Below are positions 51,702 through 60,132 of a stretch of 64,000 nt of DNA, piece by piece. The notes beneath the pieces are model-generated. The model did no database searches. It saw only the letters and a program-made list of their open reading frames with translations, and was not told where the DNA came from. The DNA is taken from positions 29,996 to 93,995 of the forward strand of contig JACTMP010000031.1 in the NCBI GenBank assembly GCA_014584575.1, written 5' to 3'. The DNA is from Chloroflexota bacterium (GTDB taxonomy: Bacteria > Chloroflexota > Anaerolineae > Promineifilales > Promineifilaceae). The translations under genes and the position numbers were made by a program. The first letter of the stretch is position 1. Each line of letters begins with the position of its first letter.

Positions 51702-53171
51702 ATGACAAAACCATTCGATTTACTCATCAAAAACGTGCGGCTGGTACGGCCGAATCAGGACGACATTCAAACAACCGATATTGGCGTGAAGGATGGCAAA
51801 TTTGCCCGGATTGGCCCGGCGTTAGCCACCGAAATGGCGGAAACGGTCTACGATGGCCGGGGGCTGCTGGCCTTTCCGGGGGCGGTGGACGCGCACATGC
51901 ACGTGGGCATCTACCGCGACCTGGCCGAAGATGCCCGCAGCGAGAGCCAGGCGGCGGCCCAGGGTGGGGTGACAACGGCCATGACTTACATCCGCACCGG
52001 CAGCTATTACCTGAACATGGGCGGTAGCTGGCGCGACTTCTGGCCGGAGGTGCTGCGCCGTTCGGAAGGCAATTATTATGTGGATTACGCTTATCATGTC
52101 TCGCCTATTGAGAGCGGCCAATTGGCGGAAATGGAGTACCTGGCGACGGAAGCGGGCGCGCCCAATTTTGGCGAAGTGTTTATGTTTTACGGGTCGCATG
52201 GCTTACACGGCCGTTCCGACAACCAGCGGCAATGGCTGATGCTGCCCGACGACGACGAGTACGATCTGGCCCATTTTGACCAGATTTGCCGCCGCGCCGC
52301 CGAATTGCAGCGACGCTACCCCGATTTAGCTCCTTACATCCAGGTGAGCTTCCACTGCGAGACGCCGGAACTGCTGCGGGCTTACGAAAAGCACGTCTGC
52401 GACGCGGGGGTTCTGACGGGGCTGGCGGCCTGGCACACGGCCCGTCCCCCCCACAGCGAGGCGTTAGCCATCGCCATAGTGGGGGCCATGGCCCATGCTG
52501 CCGGGCTGCGGCAGGTCAACATTTTGCACATCACCTCGCGGGCGGCGATGGAAGCGGCGCTGACCGCCCGCGCTGCCTGGCCGGCGGTGCAATTTGGCCT
52601 GGAAGTAGCCGCCGCCCACTTGCTGCTGGATACGACAAGCGACTGCGGTGTCTGGGGCAAGGTCAACCCACCCATTCGCACACCGGAAGACCGGGAATAT
52701 CTCTGGCAGAAAGTGCTGGACGGCACGGTGGAATGGATCATCACCGACCATGCCGCCTGCCCGCAGGGGATGAAGGCGGCAGCCGATGACCCGGACAATA
52801 TCTGGCTGGCGCGGGCCGGTTTTGGCGGCACGGAGTATTTGTTGCCGGCCATTTTCAGCGAAGGGACACGACGTGGTCTCTCGCCAAACCGGGTGGCGGA
52901 ACTGCTCTGCTGGAATCCGGCGCAGCGGTTTGGCCTGCACCACAAAGGGGACGTGGCCCCTGGCTATGACGCCGACCTGGTTTTGCTCGACCCGGAGGCG
53001 CAGTGGACAATTGATCCGGCCGATTCGCTTTCGGCGCAGGAGTACACGCCGTTTGCCGGTTTGTCGGGGAGGGGGCAGGTGAAGCAGACGTTTGTGCGCG
53101 GGCATCTGGTGTATGACAACGGCCGTATCGTGGGACGGCCGTTGGGTGTGTATCAGAGTAGGCCGGGTTGA
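51702..53171 (+). CDS. Dihydropyrimidinase-like cyclic amidohydrolase (hydantoinase/imidase type)
   Basis: 489 residues behind AAGGGG. DAHMHVG (His65, His67) gives the first metal pair, SFHCETPE (His218) and ILHITSRAAMEA the later His ligands, and ITDHAACP the catalytic Asp, so the metal site is otherwise complete. The bridging carboxylated Lys, expected in an SFKxFM segment, reads NFGEVFMFYG with Glu158. Family members open cyclic amides or imides such as dihydropyrimidines, hydantoins and maleimides. In this cluster opening of a substituted maleimide to a maleamate is proposed, feeding the amidase at 32535. Confidence 0.85.
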   Translation: MTKPFDLLIKNVRLVRPNQDDIQTTDIGVKDGKFARIGPALATEMAETVYDGRGLLAFPGAVDAHMHVGIYRDLAEDARSESQAAAQGGVTTAMTYIRTGSYYLNMGGSWRDFWPEVLRRSEGNYYVDYAYHVSPIESGQLAEMEYLATEAGAPNFGEVFMFYGSHGLHGRSDNQRQWLMLPDDDEYDLAHFDQICRRAAELQRRYPDLAPYIQVSFHCETPELLRAYEKHVCDAGVLTGLAAWHTARPPHSEALAIAIVGAMAHAAGLRQVNILHITSRAAMEAALTARAAWPAVQFGLEVAAAHLLLDTTSDCGVWGKVNPPIRTPEDREYLWQKVLDGTVEWIITDHAACPQGMKAAADDPDNIWLARAGFGGTEYLLPAIFSEGTRRGLSPNRVAELLCWNPAQRFGLHHKGDVAPGYDADLVLLDPEAQWTIDPADSLSAQEYTPFAGLSGRGQVKQTFVRGHLVYDNGRIVGRPLGVYQSRPG

Positions 53172-53202
53172 CGAAGGACGGCGAGCAAAAAAGGAGACAA
53201 CG

Positions 53203-53736
53203 ATGCAAGGCAAAGAAATTCTACACGACCTGTTGGAAACACAGCACAAGGCGATCAACAGCGAATTTGGGGAGCTAAACAAGGAAGCGCTGAACTGGCG
53301 GCCCGATGCCGAAGCTAACAGCATCGGCATTACCCTGTGGCACTTGGGGCGGGTGGCTGATTATGTGCTGACTCACCGGCTGGAGGGGCGGCCAGCAGAA
53401 GAGCAGCGCTGGTTTAGCGGCGGATGGGCAGAGAAAACGGGTTATGATCCACGCGGCATTGGCGCAGGGGGCATGGGGATTCTGACCGGCTACACCCAGG
53501 AAGAGGTGGCTGTGCTGCCGGCCATAAGCGGTGATGATCTGTTGGCATACCACAACGCGGTCTATAGCGCCTTACTGGAACATCTGAAAGCGCTGCCGGA
53601 AGAAAGGTTGAGTGAGCCGGTGCCGGGCGAGGGCAACCAGCGCCCATATTACTTCTGGTTCCGCGTCATTTTGCTGGACGCCACGCGCCATCTGGGGGAG
53701 ATGCAGGCGCTCAAGGCGATGTGGGTGCGGATATAA
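53203..53736 (+). CDS. DinB superfamily protein
   Basis: 177 residues behind AAGGAGA. ITLWHLGRVADYVL near residue 43 and DATRHLGEMQALK near the C-terminus supply two of the three conserved metal-binding His residues of the DinB four-helix bundle. The family includes thiol-dependent transferases and the mycothiol-dependent maleylpyruvate isomerase, a cis-trans isomerase. Given a neighbouring maleate-isomerase homologue without catalytic Cys, a thiol-assisted cis-trans isomerisation is a possible role (speculative). It is the last gene of the cluster. Confidence 0.8.
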   Translation: MQGKEILHDLLETQHKAINSEFGELNKEALNWRPDAEANSIGITLWHLGRVADYVLTHRLEGRPAEEQRWFSGGWAEKTGYDPRGIGAGGMGILTGYTQEEVAVLPAISGDDLLAYHNAVYSALLEHLKALPEERLSEPVPGEGNQRPYYFWFRVILLDATRHLGEMQALKAMWVRI

Positions 53737-53814
53737 CGGCCGTATCATTTGCCAGCAGCATACATCCGGCCAAAAAGCATTGACACCATGCTGCGGTAGT
53801 GGATTTTTTCATTC

Positions 53815-55260
53815 CTATTCCAGCCGCAGCAAATACCCTTCGCCCCGCGCCGAAAGCAGAAAGCGGGGGCGCTTGGGGTCGGCCTCCACTTTGAGACGCA
53901 GCCGGTTAATCGCTTTTTCGACCACCGAGCGTGTTTTGCCATCTCCCCACACATGCGCCAGCAGTTCATCTACCTGGCACACCTGGTTTTTGTGCGTCAA
54001 CAGATATGCCAGTAAACGCCCTTCCAAAGAAGTCAGGGATACTTCCCGGTCATCTACATACAACAATCGTTTCTCCGGCAAATAGGTAAACTCCCCGTTT
54101 TTGGCTGCGGACACGGCCGTGCTTGCCACATCCGGCCCCGTTTCACGCTGCACCCACCAGGCAAAAACATCGGCAAACAGAGTGACACGGCCGTCGCGCT
54201 CCTCCACCAGCCCCAACTGTTTCTTCAACCGGTTCAACAAGATGGTATCAGGTTCACCCTCCCCCTGGCACAATGCCTTTAATACCTGCTGTTCTTCGGT
54301 CGTGCGGCGCTGCCACAACTGGCGGCACAGCCATTCCACCTGCCTATCCAACCGCATGTCGCCGGCAACCGTCGCCAGCACGTTTGCCGGTTGCTCATAC
54401 TGCCGCGCCTCAAACAGGTAGCCCAACGCAATTTTGAGCAGCGCCGGATGCCGCCCGGCGTCTCCTAATAGAAAGTTCAAGTCGGCATCGGAAAGAGGGG
54501 ATTGGCGCTCGGCAACGGCCGTTTCCTGGCACAATTGCGCCGCCTCCACGGCCGTCAACAGGGACAGCGCCCGGTCGTGGAAGGTATTGGCAAATGAAGA
54601 GACTTGCATCTCAATTTCGTCGCGGTGCAGCAATTTGTCTGTCAGCCTGACCAGGGAATCGCTGCTGGCAATGACAAAAGCGACCGAATCGGCATAGCTG
54701 GTGGCAATAGCACGCAGCCAATCCAGGTCGCGGCTGGTGAATCTATCAGACGGCGAATCGAGAGCACTTTTGGGATAACCGCTACCCAATAAATCAAAAT
54801 CATCAATCAGGAAAAAAATGCGTTGGCCGGTCGCCTCCGTTAACAGCAGGTCAATACCTTCGTCCAGAGCGTCAAAAAGGGCGCGATCGTCATCACCGCC
54901 GCCGGAGAGCACGCTTGCACTGAGCACAGCCGAAGTGGCCGTGTCCAGCCCCAGCCCTGCCGCCTGCCGCGCCTGATCCAGCCGCAGCGCCATCTCGCGC
55001 CAAAACGTGGCGGGGCGATGATCCGGCAGTTCCGCCAGCCGCAGCGTGACATACAGCGCCGCCTGTCCCGGCAGCGTGCCCAACTGCCGCGCCGCCACTT
55101 GCAACAGCAGCGAGCTTTTGCCGCTGCGCGGTTCGCCCACCAGGTTGCAGTTTTGCGGCGACGGCCGTCCTAACAAATCGGCCAGCCACGCCAGTTCCAC
55201 CTGCCGCCCCACAAAACCTGCCGTCTGTGCCACCGGTTCCCTGCTTAAATATCCACTCAT
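53815..55260 (-). CDS. AAA ATPase with C-terminal OmpR-type winged helix
   Basis: 481 residues. The N-terminal ATPase has Walker A LVGEPRSGKSSLL near residue 41 and Walker B IFFLIDDFDLLG near residue 147, of the AAA_14/STAND-like type. Residues about 385-481 are a Trans_reg_C winged helix: LTSLEGRLLAYLLTHKNQVCQVDELLAHVWG and VEKAINRLRLKVE. It probably acts as an ATP-gated transcription regulator. The neighbour upstream on the same strand carries a related ATPase domain fused to a RelA/SpoT module, separated by a 61-nt hairpin spacer. Its targets are unknown. Confidence 0.85.
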   Translation of the reverse strand: MSGYLSREPVAQTAGFVGRQVELAWLADLLGRPSPQNCNLVGEPRSGKSSLLLQVAARQLGTLPGQAALYVTLRLAELPDHRPATFWREMALRLDQARQAAGLGLDTATSAVLSASVLSGGGDDDRALFDALDEGIDLLLTEATGQRIFFLIDDFDLLGSGYPKSALDSPSDRFTSRDLDWLRAIATSYADSVAFVIASSDSLVRLTDKLLHRDEIEMQVSSFANTFHDRALSLLTAVEAAQLCQETAVAERQSPLSDADLNFLLGDAGRHPALLKIALGYLFEARQYEQPANVLATVAGDMRLDRQVEWLCRQLWQRRTTEEQQVLKALCQGEGEPDTILLNRLKKQLGLVEERDGRVTLFADVFAWWVQRETGPDVASTAVSAAKNGEFTYLPEKRLLYVDDREVSLTSLEGRLLAYLLTHKNQVCQVDELLAHVWGDGKTRSVVEKAINRLRLKVEADPKRPRFLLSARGEGYLLRLE

Positions 55261-55278
55261 CGTCTTTTCTCTTCGTTT

Positions 55279-55325
55279 GTAGTAGGCGATTTATCGCCTT
55301 CAAACGGCGATAAATCGCCTACTAC
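55279..55325. repeat. Perfect hairpin GTAGTAGGCGATTTATCGCC / GGCGATAAATCGCCTACTAC
   Basis: A 20-bp stem around TTCAAAC. It contains the TAG stop codon of the RelA/SpoT-ATPase gene (55322-55324) and precedes the ATPase-regulator gene. Confidence 0.85.
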
Positions 55326-58300
55326 GAACCCCTTGTTCGTTCTTTCAACACGCGGTCAATGGTATAGTTCGCTTGCAACCAGCGCCGGAAGAGCGGCATT
55401 TTGATGGCGTATTGTTCACCAATGGCCCTTACCGTATCCATCTGCGCCAGGTCTTGCAGCACGTACCACAGGCGCGGCGTATCCACCAGGATACCGCGTA
55501 GACGATCTTCCATATCCGCCAACGGCATGGTTTCGGCCGCATCTTCAGCCATTGTCACCAGCGCCAGTTTGCTCAAGAACTGCTGCTGCCGTGTCAGCCC
55601 CGCCGAACTACCCCATAAATGGTTAAAGAACTGTTCCCCCTGGTCTGGCAGCCAGGTAGCCAATAACTGCTCCACATGCTCATCGGCAATCACCGCCCGC
55701 TCGTCCCGGTCGGCGCGGGCCATCAATTCGCCGCACAGCCATTGCAGGTAATAGGGGTGGCGGTCGGTGAGGGTGAGCAAGTTGTCTACGGCCGTGGGTG
55801 TATACGCCATCCGCTGCGCCGGTTCCACAATCAGCTGCCGCGCCGCCGGTTCATCCAGACAATCCACCTTCTGGTAGCGGGCCACTTCCAGCATAAACGA
55901 GGCATCCGGCTGGCTCAGCAGCGAATCTAACACGCCGCCGCCGCTGAAAATAATGCTCAACCCGCCACGATGTTGGATCAGGCTGCGAAAAGCGAGATTG
56001 ATGTCCGCCAGGCTCACCTCTTCCTCGGTAAGATGGGGCAACAGTTGGAATTCATCAATGATCAGCACAATTTGTTTGTCACGCAGGTAGGGGTTATTGT
56101 CTAAAAAGCTGCGGAAATACCCCAGCGGGTCGCGCCGCAGGCGGTTGATGCGCGGCGTCACTTCCGGGTGGCCGACGGCCTGGGCTACCGCCCGCAAAAT
56201 GTCGCGGATGAAGATGGTGGTGGAACGGCCGCTCAGCCGCTGCATATCCAGGAAAACCAGCACATAATCCTGGCTGGCCATCACCCGCTGCTGAAATTCC
56301 AGCAGCAAGGAGGTCTTGCCGATGCGGCGCGGCCCCCAAAGCAGCACTGCTTCGCCGGGGCGCACGTCACGCAGATTGTTGATCAGCTCCCGCAGTTCGC
56401 GGCGACGGCCGTAAAACCCGGCCCCACTCACCGGACGCAGCGTGTACGGGTTGTCAAAATGGCGCGCCAGCACCGAATCGTGCAGCAGTTGGCCGGAGAG
56501 GGTGGGGGCGCGCCGCTCCACCTGGCGCACCTGGGAGATGCCCTCCAACTGCGCCACCAGCCGGTCCAGCCGCCAGCGGGGAATTTCGCCCAGCCCCAGC
56601 ACAATCCGCGCCGAGCCGTCGGCCAGCCGGTCGGCGTGAAAACTGGTCATGTTGATGTCGGCGTCGGTCATCACCTGGCTCACATCCCGCACCAGCCCAG
56701 GGCGGTCCAGCGCCAGCAGTTGAATTTCGGCTCTGGGCTGGCTGTCAATCAGCGGCCATTCGGCTTGAATGAGCGGCCCCAGGTGGCGCACTTTGTAGCA
56801 GTTGGCGCGGTGAATGGTGAGCACACCGCCTTTGGTGACGTAACCGACAATGGCGTCTGGCGGGGCGGGGCGGCAGCAGCCGGCCAACCGTTGCGACATA
56901 TCGGCTTCGGTGAGGGAGACGATGGTGGCGTGCAGGGGGGTAGGGTCGTCGCCGCTTTCGGCCGTTTCCTGCATCAGCCGCACCAGGCGACCCAGGTCTA
57001 CCTGGTTCAAACCGGCGGCCAGCAGCAGGGCATCACGAGACTCAAAACCAAGTTGGCGGGCTACGGCCGTGAGCCGGTTCATCACCAGCGGCGCGGAGAG
57101 CGTCAGCCCGGCAGGACGCAGCGCCTCATCCACGCGCTGCCAACCGCTTTCGGCGGCGTGCTGCGGCTTTTGCGCCTTGAGCCAGCGGCGGATGGCGCTG
57201 CGGGCGCGCGCCGTTTTGGCAAAATTGAGCCATTCCGGGGCCGGGCCAACATTGGCCGCGCCGGTGAGAATGCGCACCACGTCCCCATTTTCCAACCGCT
57301 GATCCAGGGTTGCCTGTTTGCCGTTGATCAGGGCGGCGGTGCATTGATGCCCCAACCCCATGTGGATGGCGTAGGCAAAATCTACGGGCGTGGCCCCGGC
57401 CGGCAGCGAGATAAAGTCGCCAATGGGGGTGAGCACGCCAATTTTCCCGGCGGGCGGCTCTTGCCAGGTGGGGAAAGGGGATTGCAATTGGATGGGCACG
57501 CCGCGCCACACGGCCGTGACGCCATATTCGGCCGCCACATCCATCTGCCCATCCCGGATGACAACGGAGAGCCATTCACCCTCGCCCAAATGCACACGGC
57601 TGTGCAGCCCGCGATAGCCATTGGGCCGGGGGGCGGCGATGTAGTCCCAAATTTGCCCTGGCGCCGGCGGCCACAACGCATGAACCACGCCGAGCGCCTG
57701 GTAACAGGCAGCGCCATCCGGGCAGATGATGATGATGGGGTCTGCCAGGTGCGGCGGAATCTCTTTCTGGGCGGTTGCTTCCAGGCGGTGCATGTCAAAC
57801 AGGCTGCGATGGCGGCTAAACAACTGCGCCGGGAGAGATTGGGCGGCAAAGGCCATTTGCAGTTGGCTGATGATGGGCTGCACGGCCGTTTGGCGTGTCG
57901 CCTCCGGGTAACGGCGCAGCAAGTCACCAAACAGGGCTGGCTGCAAAACGGCGAAGGCGTGGTCTTCCAACCGGCGCTTGGCAATGCGCATCCCCAGCCG
58001 CTCGGCAAAAGGGGCAAAGATGGACATGACGCCGTTGGCAAAATCGGCCTGCCGCGTTTCCGGCAAGACGGTCAATGATTCAAAATTGTGTAGTTTGTCG
58101 GCGATTTTGATGACGACGGCCAGGGGGGCGCGTTGTAGCATGAGGGCGACCCAGGGCAGTTGATCGGCGATCTGGGCCATGCGGTCTTGGGAAGAATCGG
58201 GATAGTCGGCCGCATAGGGCGCCCCCAGGCGGCCCAGGCGAGAGATGTTTTCCACAAGCTGGGCAACTTCAGCGCCCAACAACTGGTTGATTTCCGCCAG

Positions 58301-58573
58301 GCCAACCCCCACCGCATACTTTTCCTTGCGAACATCGTGCAGCAGTGCCGCCGCTAAGACGGCTGCCGGGGCCTGCCAGTGGGCTAGTTGGGTTGCTACG
58401 GCCGTGACATGCTCAATATATGGGCTGCCATCCTGCCGGAAAAAACCGGCGTGCGCCCGCGCCGCCAGGTCATACGCCTGGTCTACTATTTGCCAGTCGC
58501 CCGGCGACAGGTAAGAGTAAATGAGGGGGGTGAAGGAGGGGGGGAGGGAGACGGCCGTATCTTGCGTTGCCAT
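55322..58573 (-). CDS. RelA/SpoT-like protein fused to a C-terminal AAA ATPase
   Basis: 1083 residues. Order: HD domain (about 20-190), synthetase-like domain (about 230-370, GVVHALWPPAPGQIWDYIA), TGS (about 385-445), CC/zinc-type (AGCCRPAPPDAI), ACT (LLALDRPGLVRDVSQVM), and a fused ATPase from about residue 720 (Walker A GPRRIGKTS, Walker B VLIIDEF). The hydrolase ED motif after LLHD reads VRKE, and the synthetase lacks the usual Glu-x-Gln-x-Arg (WLSVVIRD), so both activities are doubtful. I chose ATG 58573 because TGGACA-17-TATACT ends 6 nt upstream. The ATPase fusion is unusual for this family. Confidence 0.85.
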   Translation of the reverse strand: MATQDTAVSLPPSFTPLIYSYLSPGDWQIVDQAYDLAARAHAGFFRQDGSPYIEHVTAVATQLAHWQAPAAVLAAALLHDVRKEKYAVGVGLAEINQLLGAEVAQLVENISRLGRLGAPYAADYPDSSQDRMAQIADQLPWVALMLQRAPLAVVIKIADKLHNFESLTVLPETRQADFANGVMSIFAPFAERLGMRIAKRRLEDHAFAVLQPALFGDLLRRYPEATRQTAVQPIISQLQMAFAAQSLPAQLFSRHRSLFDMHRLEATAQKEIPPHLADPIIIICPDGAACYQALGVVHALWPPAPGQIWDYIAAPRPNGYRGLHSRVHLGEGEWLSVVIRDGQMDVAAEYGVTAVWRGVPIQLQSPFPTWQEPPAGKIGVLTPIGDFISLPAGATPVDFAYAIHMGLGHQCTAALINGKQATLDQRLENGDVVRILTGAANVGPAPEWLNFAKTARARSAIRRWLKAQKPQHAAESGWQRVDEALRPAGLTLSAPLVMNRLTAVARQLGFESRDALLLAAGLNQVDLGRLVRLMQETAESGDDPTPLHATIVSLTEADMSQRLAGCCRPAPPDAIVGYVTKGGVLTIHRANCYKVRHLGPLIQAEWPLIDSQPRAEIQLLALDRPGLVRDVSQVMTDADINMTSFHADRLADGSARIVLGLGEIPRWRLDRLVAQLEGISQVRQVERRAPTLSGQLLHDSVLARHFDNPYTLRPVSGAGFYGRRRELRELINNLRDVRPGEAVLLWGPRRIGKTSLLLEFQQRVMASQDYVLVFLDMQRLSGRSTTIFIRDILRAVAQAVGHPEVTPRINRLRRDPLGYFRSFLDNNPYLRDKQIVLIIDEFQLLPHLTEEEVSLADINLAFRSLIQHRGGLSIIFSGGGVLDSLLSQPDASFMLEVARYQKVDCLDEPAARQLIVEPAQRMAYTPTAVDNLLTLTDRHPYYLQWLCGELMARADRDERAVIADEHVEQLLATWLPDQGEQFFNHLWGSSAGLTRQQQFLSKLALVTMAEDAAETMPLADMEDRLRGILVDTPRLWYVLQDLAQMDTVRAIGEQYAIKMPLFRRWLQANYTIDRVLKERTRGS

Positions 58574-58579
58574 GCCGCC

Positions 58580-58608
58580 AGTATACGCCGTCCCCGTCGT
58601 ATTGTCCA
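58580..58608 (-). promoter_or_regulatory. Leaderless promoter of the RelA/SpoT-ATPase gene
   Basis: On the minus strand: TGGACA, 17 nt, TATACT, then 6 nt to the ATG at 58573. This is the clearest of five such arrangements in the window. Confidence 0.65.
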
Positions 58609-58687
58609 CATAACGACGTTTTTAGGCCGGCAATTTGTCGGTTTTAACCTTCAGGCCATCGTCCAATAACCGACAACCGATCACCAA

Positions 58688-58915
58688 TTACCGGACATAC
58701 AACCGCCCATCATGCCCCGTCTCCGCCCAGGCGCACGGGTTTTCCAGATGACCGCATTGATAACCGGCGGAACATTTGCGCATGAGTACCCGGTATGATT
58801 CCCCCGCCCCATCCTGGAAACCGGTGGGGTACACACGCTTTTCCATCAATTCCACTTCCCGGCCCACAATCTCACAATTTTTGTTACCTAATTTAACCCA
58901 CTTTTCTACGGACAT
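58688..58915 (-). CDS. Small Cys-containing hypothetical protein
   Basis: 75 residues with GAGGAAGTG before the ATG. Pattern: NKNCEIVGREVELMEKRVYPTG, then YRVLMRKCSAGYQCG and PCAWAETG. Four Cys residues could bind a metal. The family is not recognised, but the ribosome site and balanced composition favour a real gene. The flanks (58610-58687 with CCGATCACCAATTACCGG-type repeat text and 58916-59049) show no further gene. Confidence 0.55.
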   Translation of the reverse strand: MSVEKWVKLGNKNCEIVGREVELMEKRVYPTGFQDGAGESYRVLMRKCSAGYQCGHLENPCAWAETGHDGRLYVR

Positions 58916-59049
58916 TGGTCACTTCCTCAGAGGTAGAAAGCGCATCAGCGCTATCCGATCTATTCTATGGCACACATCATAGAGCGGGGGTACAGCGCAC
59001 AACAGTGAAGAATGCCACGCAAAGAAACAACGAACGTCATAGACGGCCG

Positions 59050-59943
59050 TCATAGACTTGATTTGTCTTCCATGAAGTCAAGAATATGCGCGGCAATTTC
59101 TTCGCCCTTGTCTTCTTGCAAAAAGTGCCCTGCCTGGGTGATGATGGTTCGCGGCCGGTCAGCCTGACGTATGTGCATCAACCGGCGGAACCAGAGGTCG
59201 CCGCCGGCCGTGATCGGGTCGCTGTCCGAAAAGAGGATGAGCGCCGGTTTCTGCCATTCAGCCAGGGTTTTGCGGGCAACGCGCATGTCGGCCGCGCCGG
59301 GGTCATCGGGGCGCAAGGGCACCAGCAGCGGCCAGGAAGCTACCCCAGCCTTGTATGATTCATCGGGGAATGGAGCTTCATAGGCAGCCAGGACATCGTC
59401 GGGCAGTTCACTAACCGTACCGCCCTGGATGACGCGCCCGACCGGGATACGGGCGCCAAATTTCTCACAAAAGCCGCGCCAACGCAGGAACGCTTCCGGC
59501 ATCGGTTCACCAGCAGGCAGGCCGGTATTCATAATGACCAGGCGGGAAAACAAGTGGGGGTGGCGGGAGACGGCCGTTAAGCCCAACATTCCTCCCCAAT
59601 CCTGGCAGACCAACGTTACATCCGATAAATTCAGCTTTTCCATAAAACTTTCCAACGTCTCTAAAAACATTTGGAAGGAGTAAGCGGCTGCATCGGCGTA
59701 TTTGTCGGAACGGCCAAAACCGGGAAAATCAGGGGCGATAACCCGATAATGTTGCGCCAGCGGGGGAATCATTTTGCGGTAAAGGTAGCTCCAGCTGGGT
59801 TGCCCATGCAGGCATAGGATGGTTTCACCCATGCCCTCATCCACATAATGCAGGCGCAGATCCTTTACTGCCAGGTAATGTGGCGCAAATGGAAAGTCAG
59901 GCAGGTTCTCAAAATAATGGTCAGGGGTACGTAAGATGATCAT
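59050..59943 (-). CDS. Haloalkane dehalogenase-like alpha/beta hydrolase (HLD-I type)
   Basis: About 297 residues from MIILRTPDHYF. The oxyanion motif HGQPSWSYLYRKM (46-58), nucleophile Asp115 with halide-binding Trp116 in VCQDWGGMLGL, acid Asp242 in LFSDSDPIT and base His273 in QAGHFLQED match haloalkane dehalogenases of subfamily I, which hydrolyse carbon-halogen bonds to alcohols. An Asp nucleophile also occurs in fluoroacetate dehalogenases and epoxide hydrolases, so the substrate is open. There is no Shine-Dalgarno; TATAAT lies 7 nt before the ATG. Confidence 0.85.
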   Translation of the reverse strand: MIILRTPDHYFENLPDFPFAPHYLAVKDLRLHYVDEGMGETILCLHGQPSWSYLYRKMIPPLAQHYRVIAPDFPGFGRSDKYADAAAYSFQMFLETLESFMEKLNLSDVTLVCQDWGGMLGLTAVSRHPHLFSRLVIMNTGLPAGEPMPEAFLRWRGFCEKFGARIPVGRVIQGGTVSELPDDVLAAYEAPFPDESYKAGVASWPLLVPLRPDDPGAADMRVARKTLAEWQKPALILFSDSDPITAGGDLWFRRLMHIRQADRPRTIITQAGHFLQEDKGEEIAAHILDFMEDKSSL

Positions 59944-59950
59944 AGAAGAA

Positions 59951-59956
59951 ATTATA
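59951..59956 (-). promoter_or_regulatory. -10 box of a probable leaderless promoter (dehalogenase gene)
   Basis: TATAAT on the minus strand, 7 nt before the ATG at 59943. No good -35 is visible. On the plus strand an extended -10 (TGGTATACT, 59992-60000) may serve the kinase gene, but evidence is thin. Confidence 0.4.
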
Positions 59957-60132
59957 ACCGGTGACAGATTATCTGCCCTTTTAAGTGGTCGTGGTATACT
60001 ACCGGGCAATTATTGCCAGCTTCAAGGCAGAAGTATAGCGTCATTTCCAACAGGCATAGATAATTTTTGGCAGCTAAAGGTGATCTGCCTACTGATAGTT
60101 GATAAGCTGTGGCTGGTAAATTTTTCTGGCGC

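Noticed and set aside
56168..58078. A 636-codon plus-strand open frame
   Set aside because: It is antisense to the RelA/SpoT-ATPase gene, whose domains are clear. The frame is open because of GC-rich third positions and has no family resemblance.
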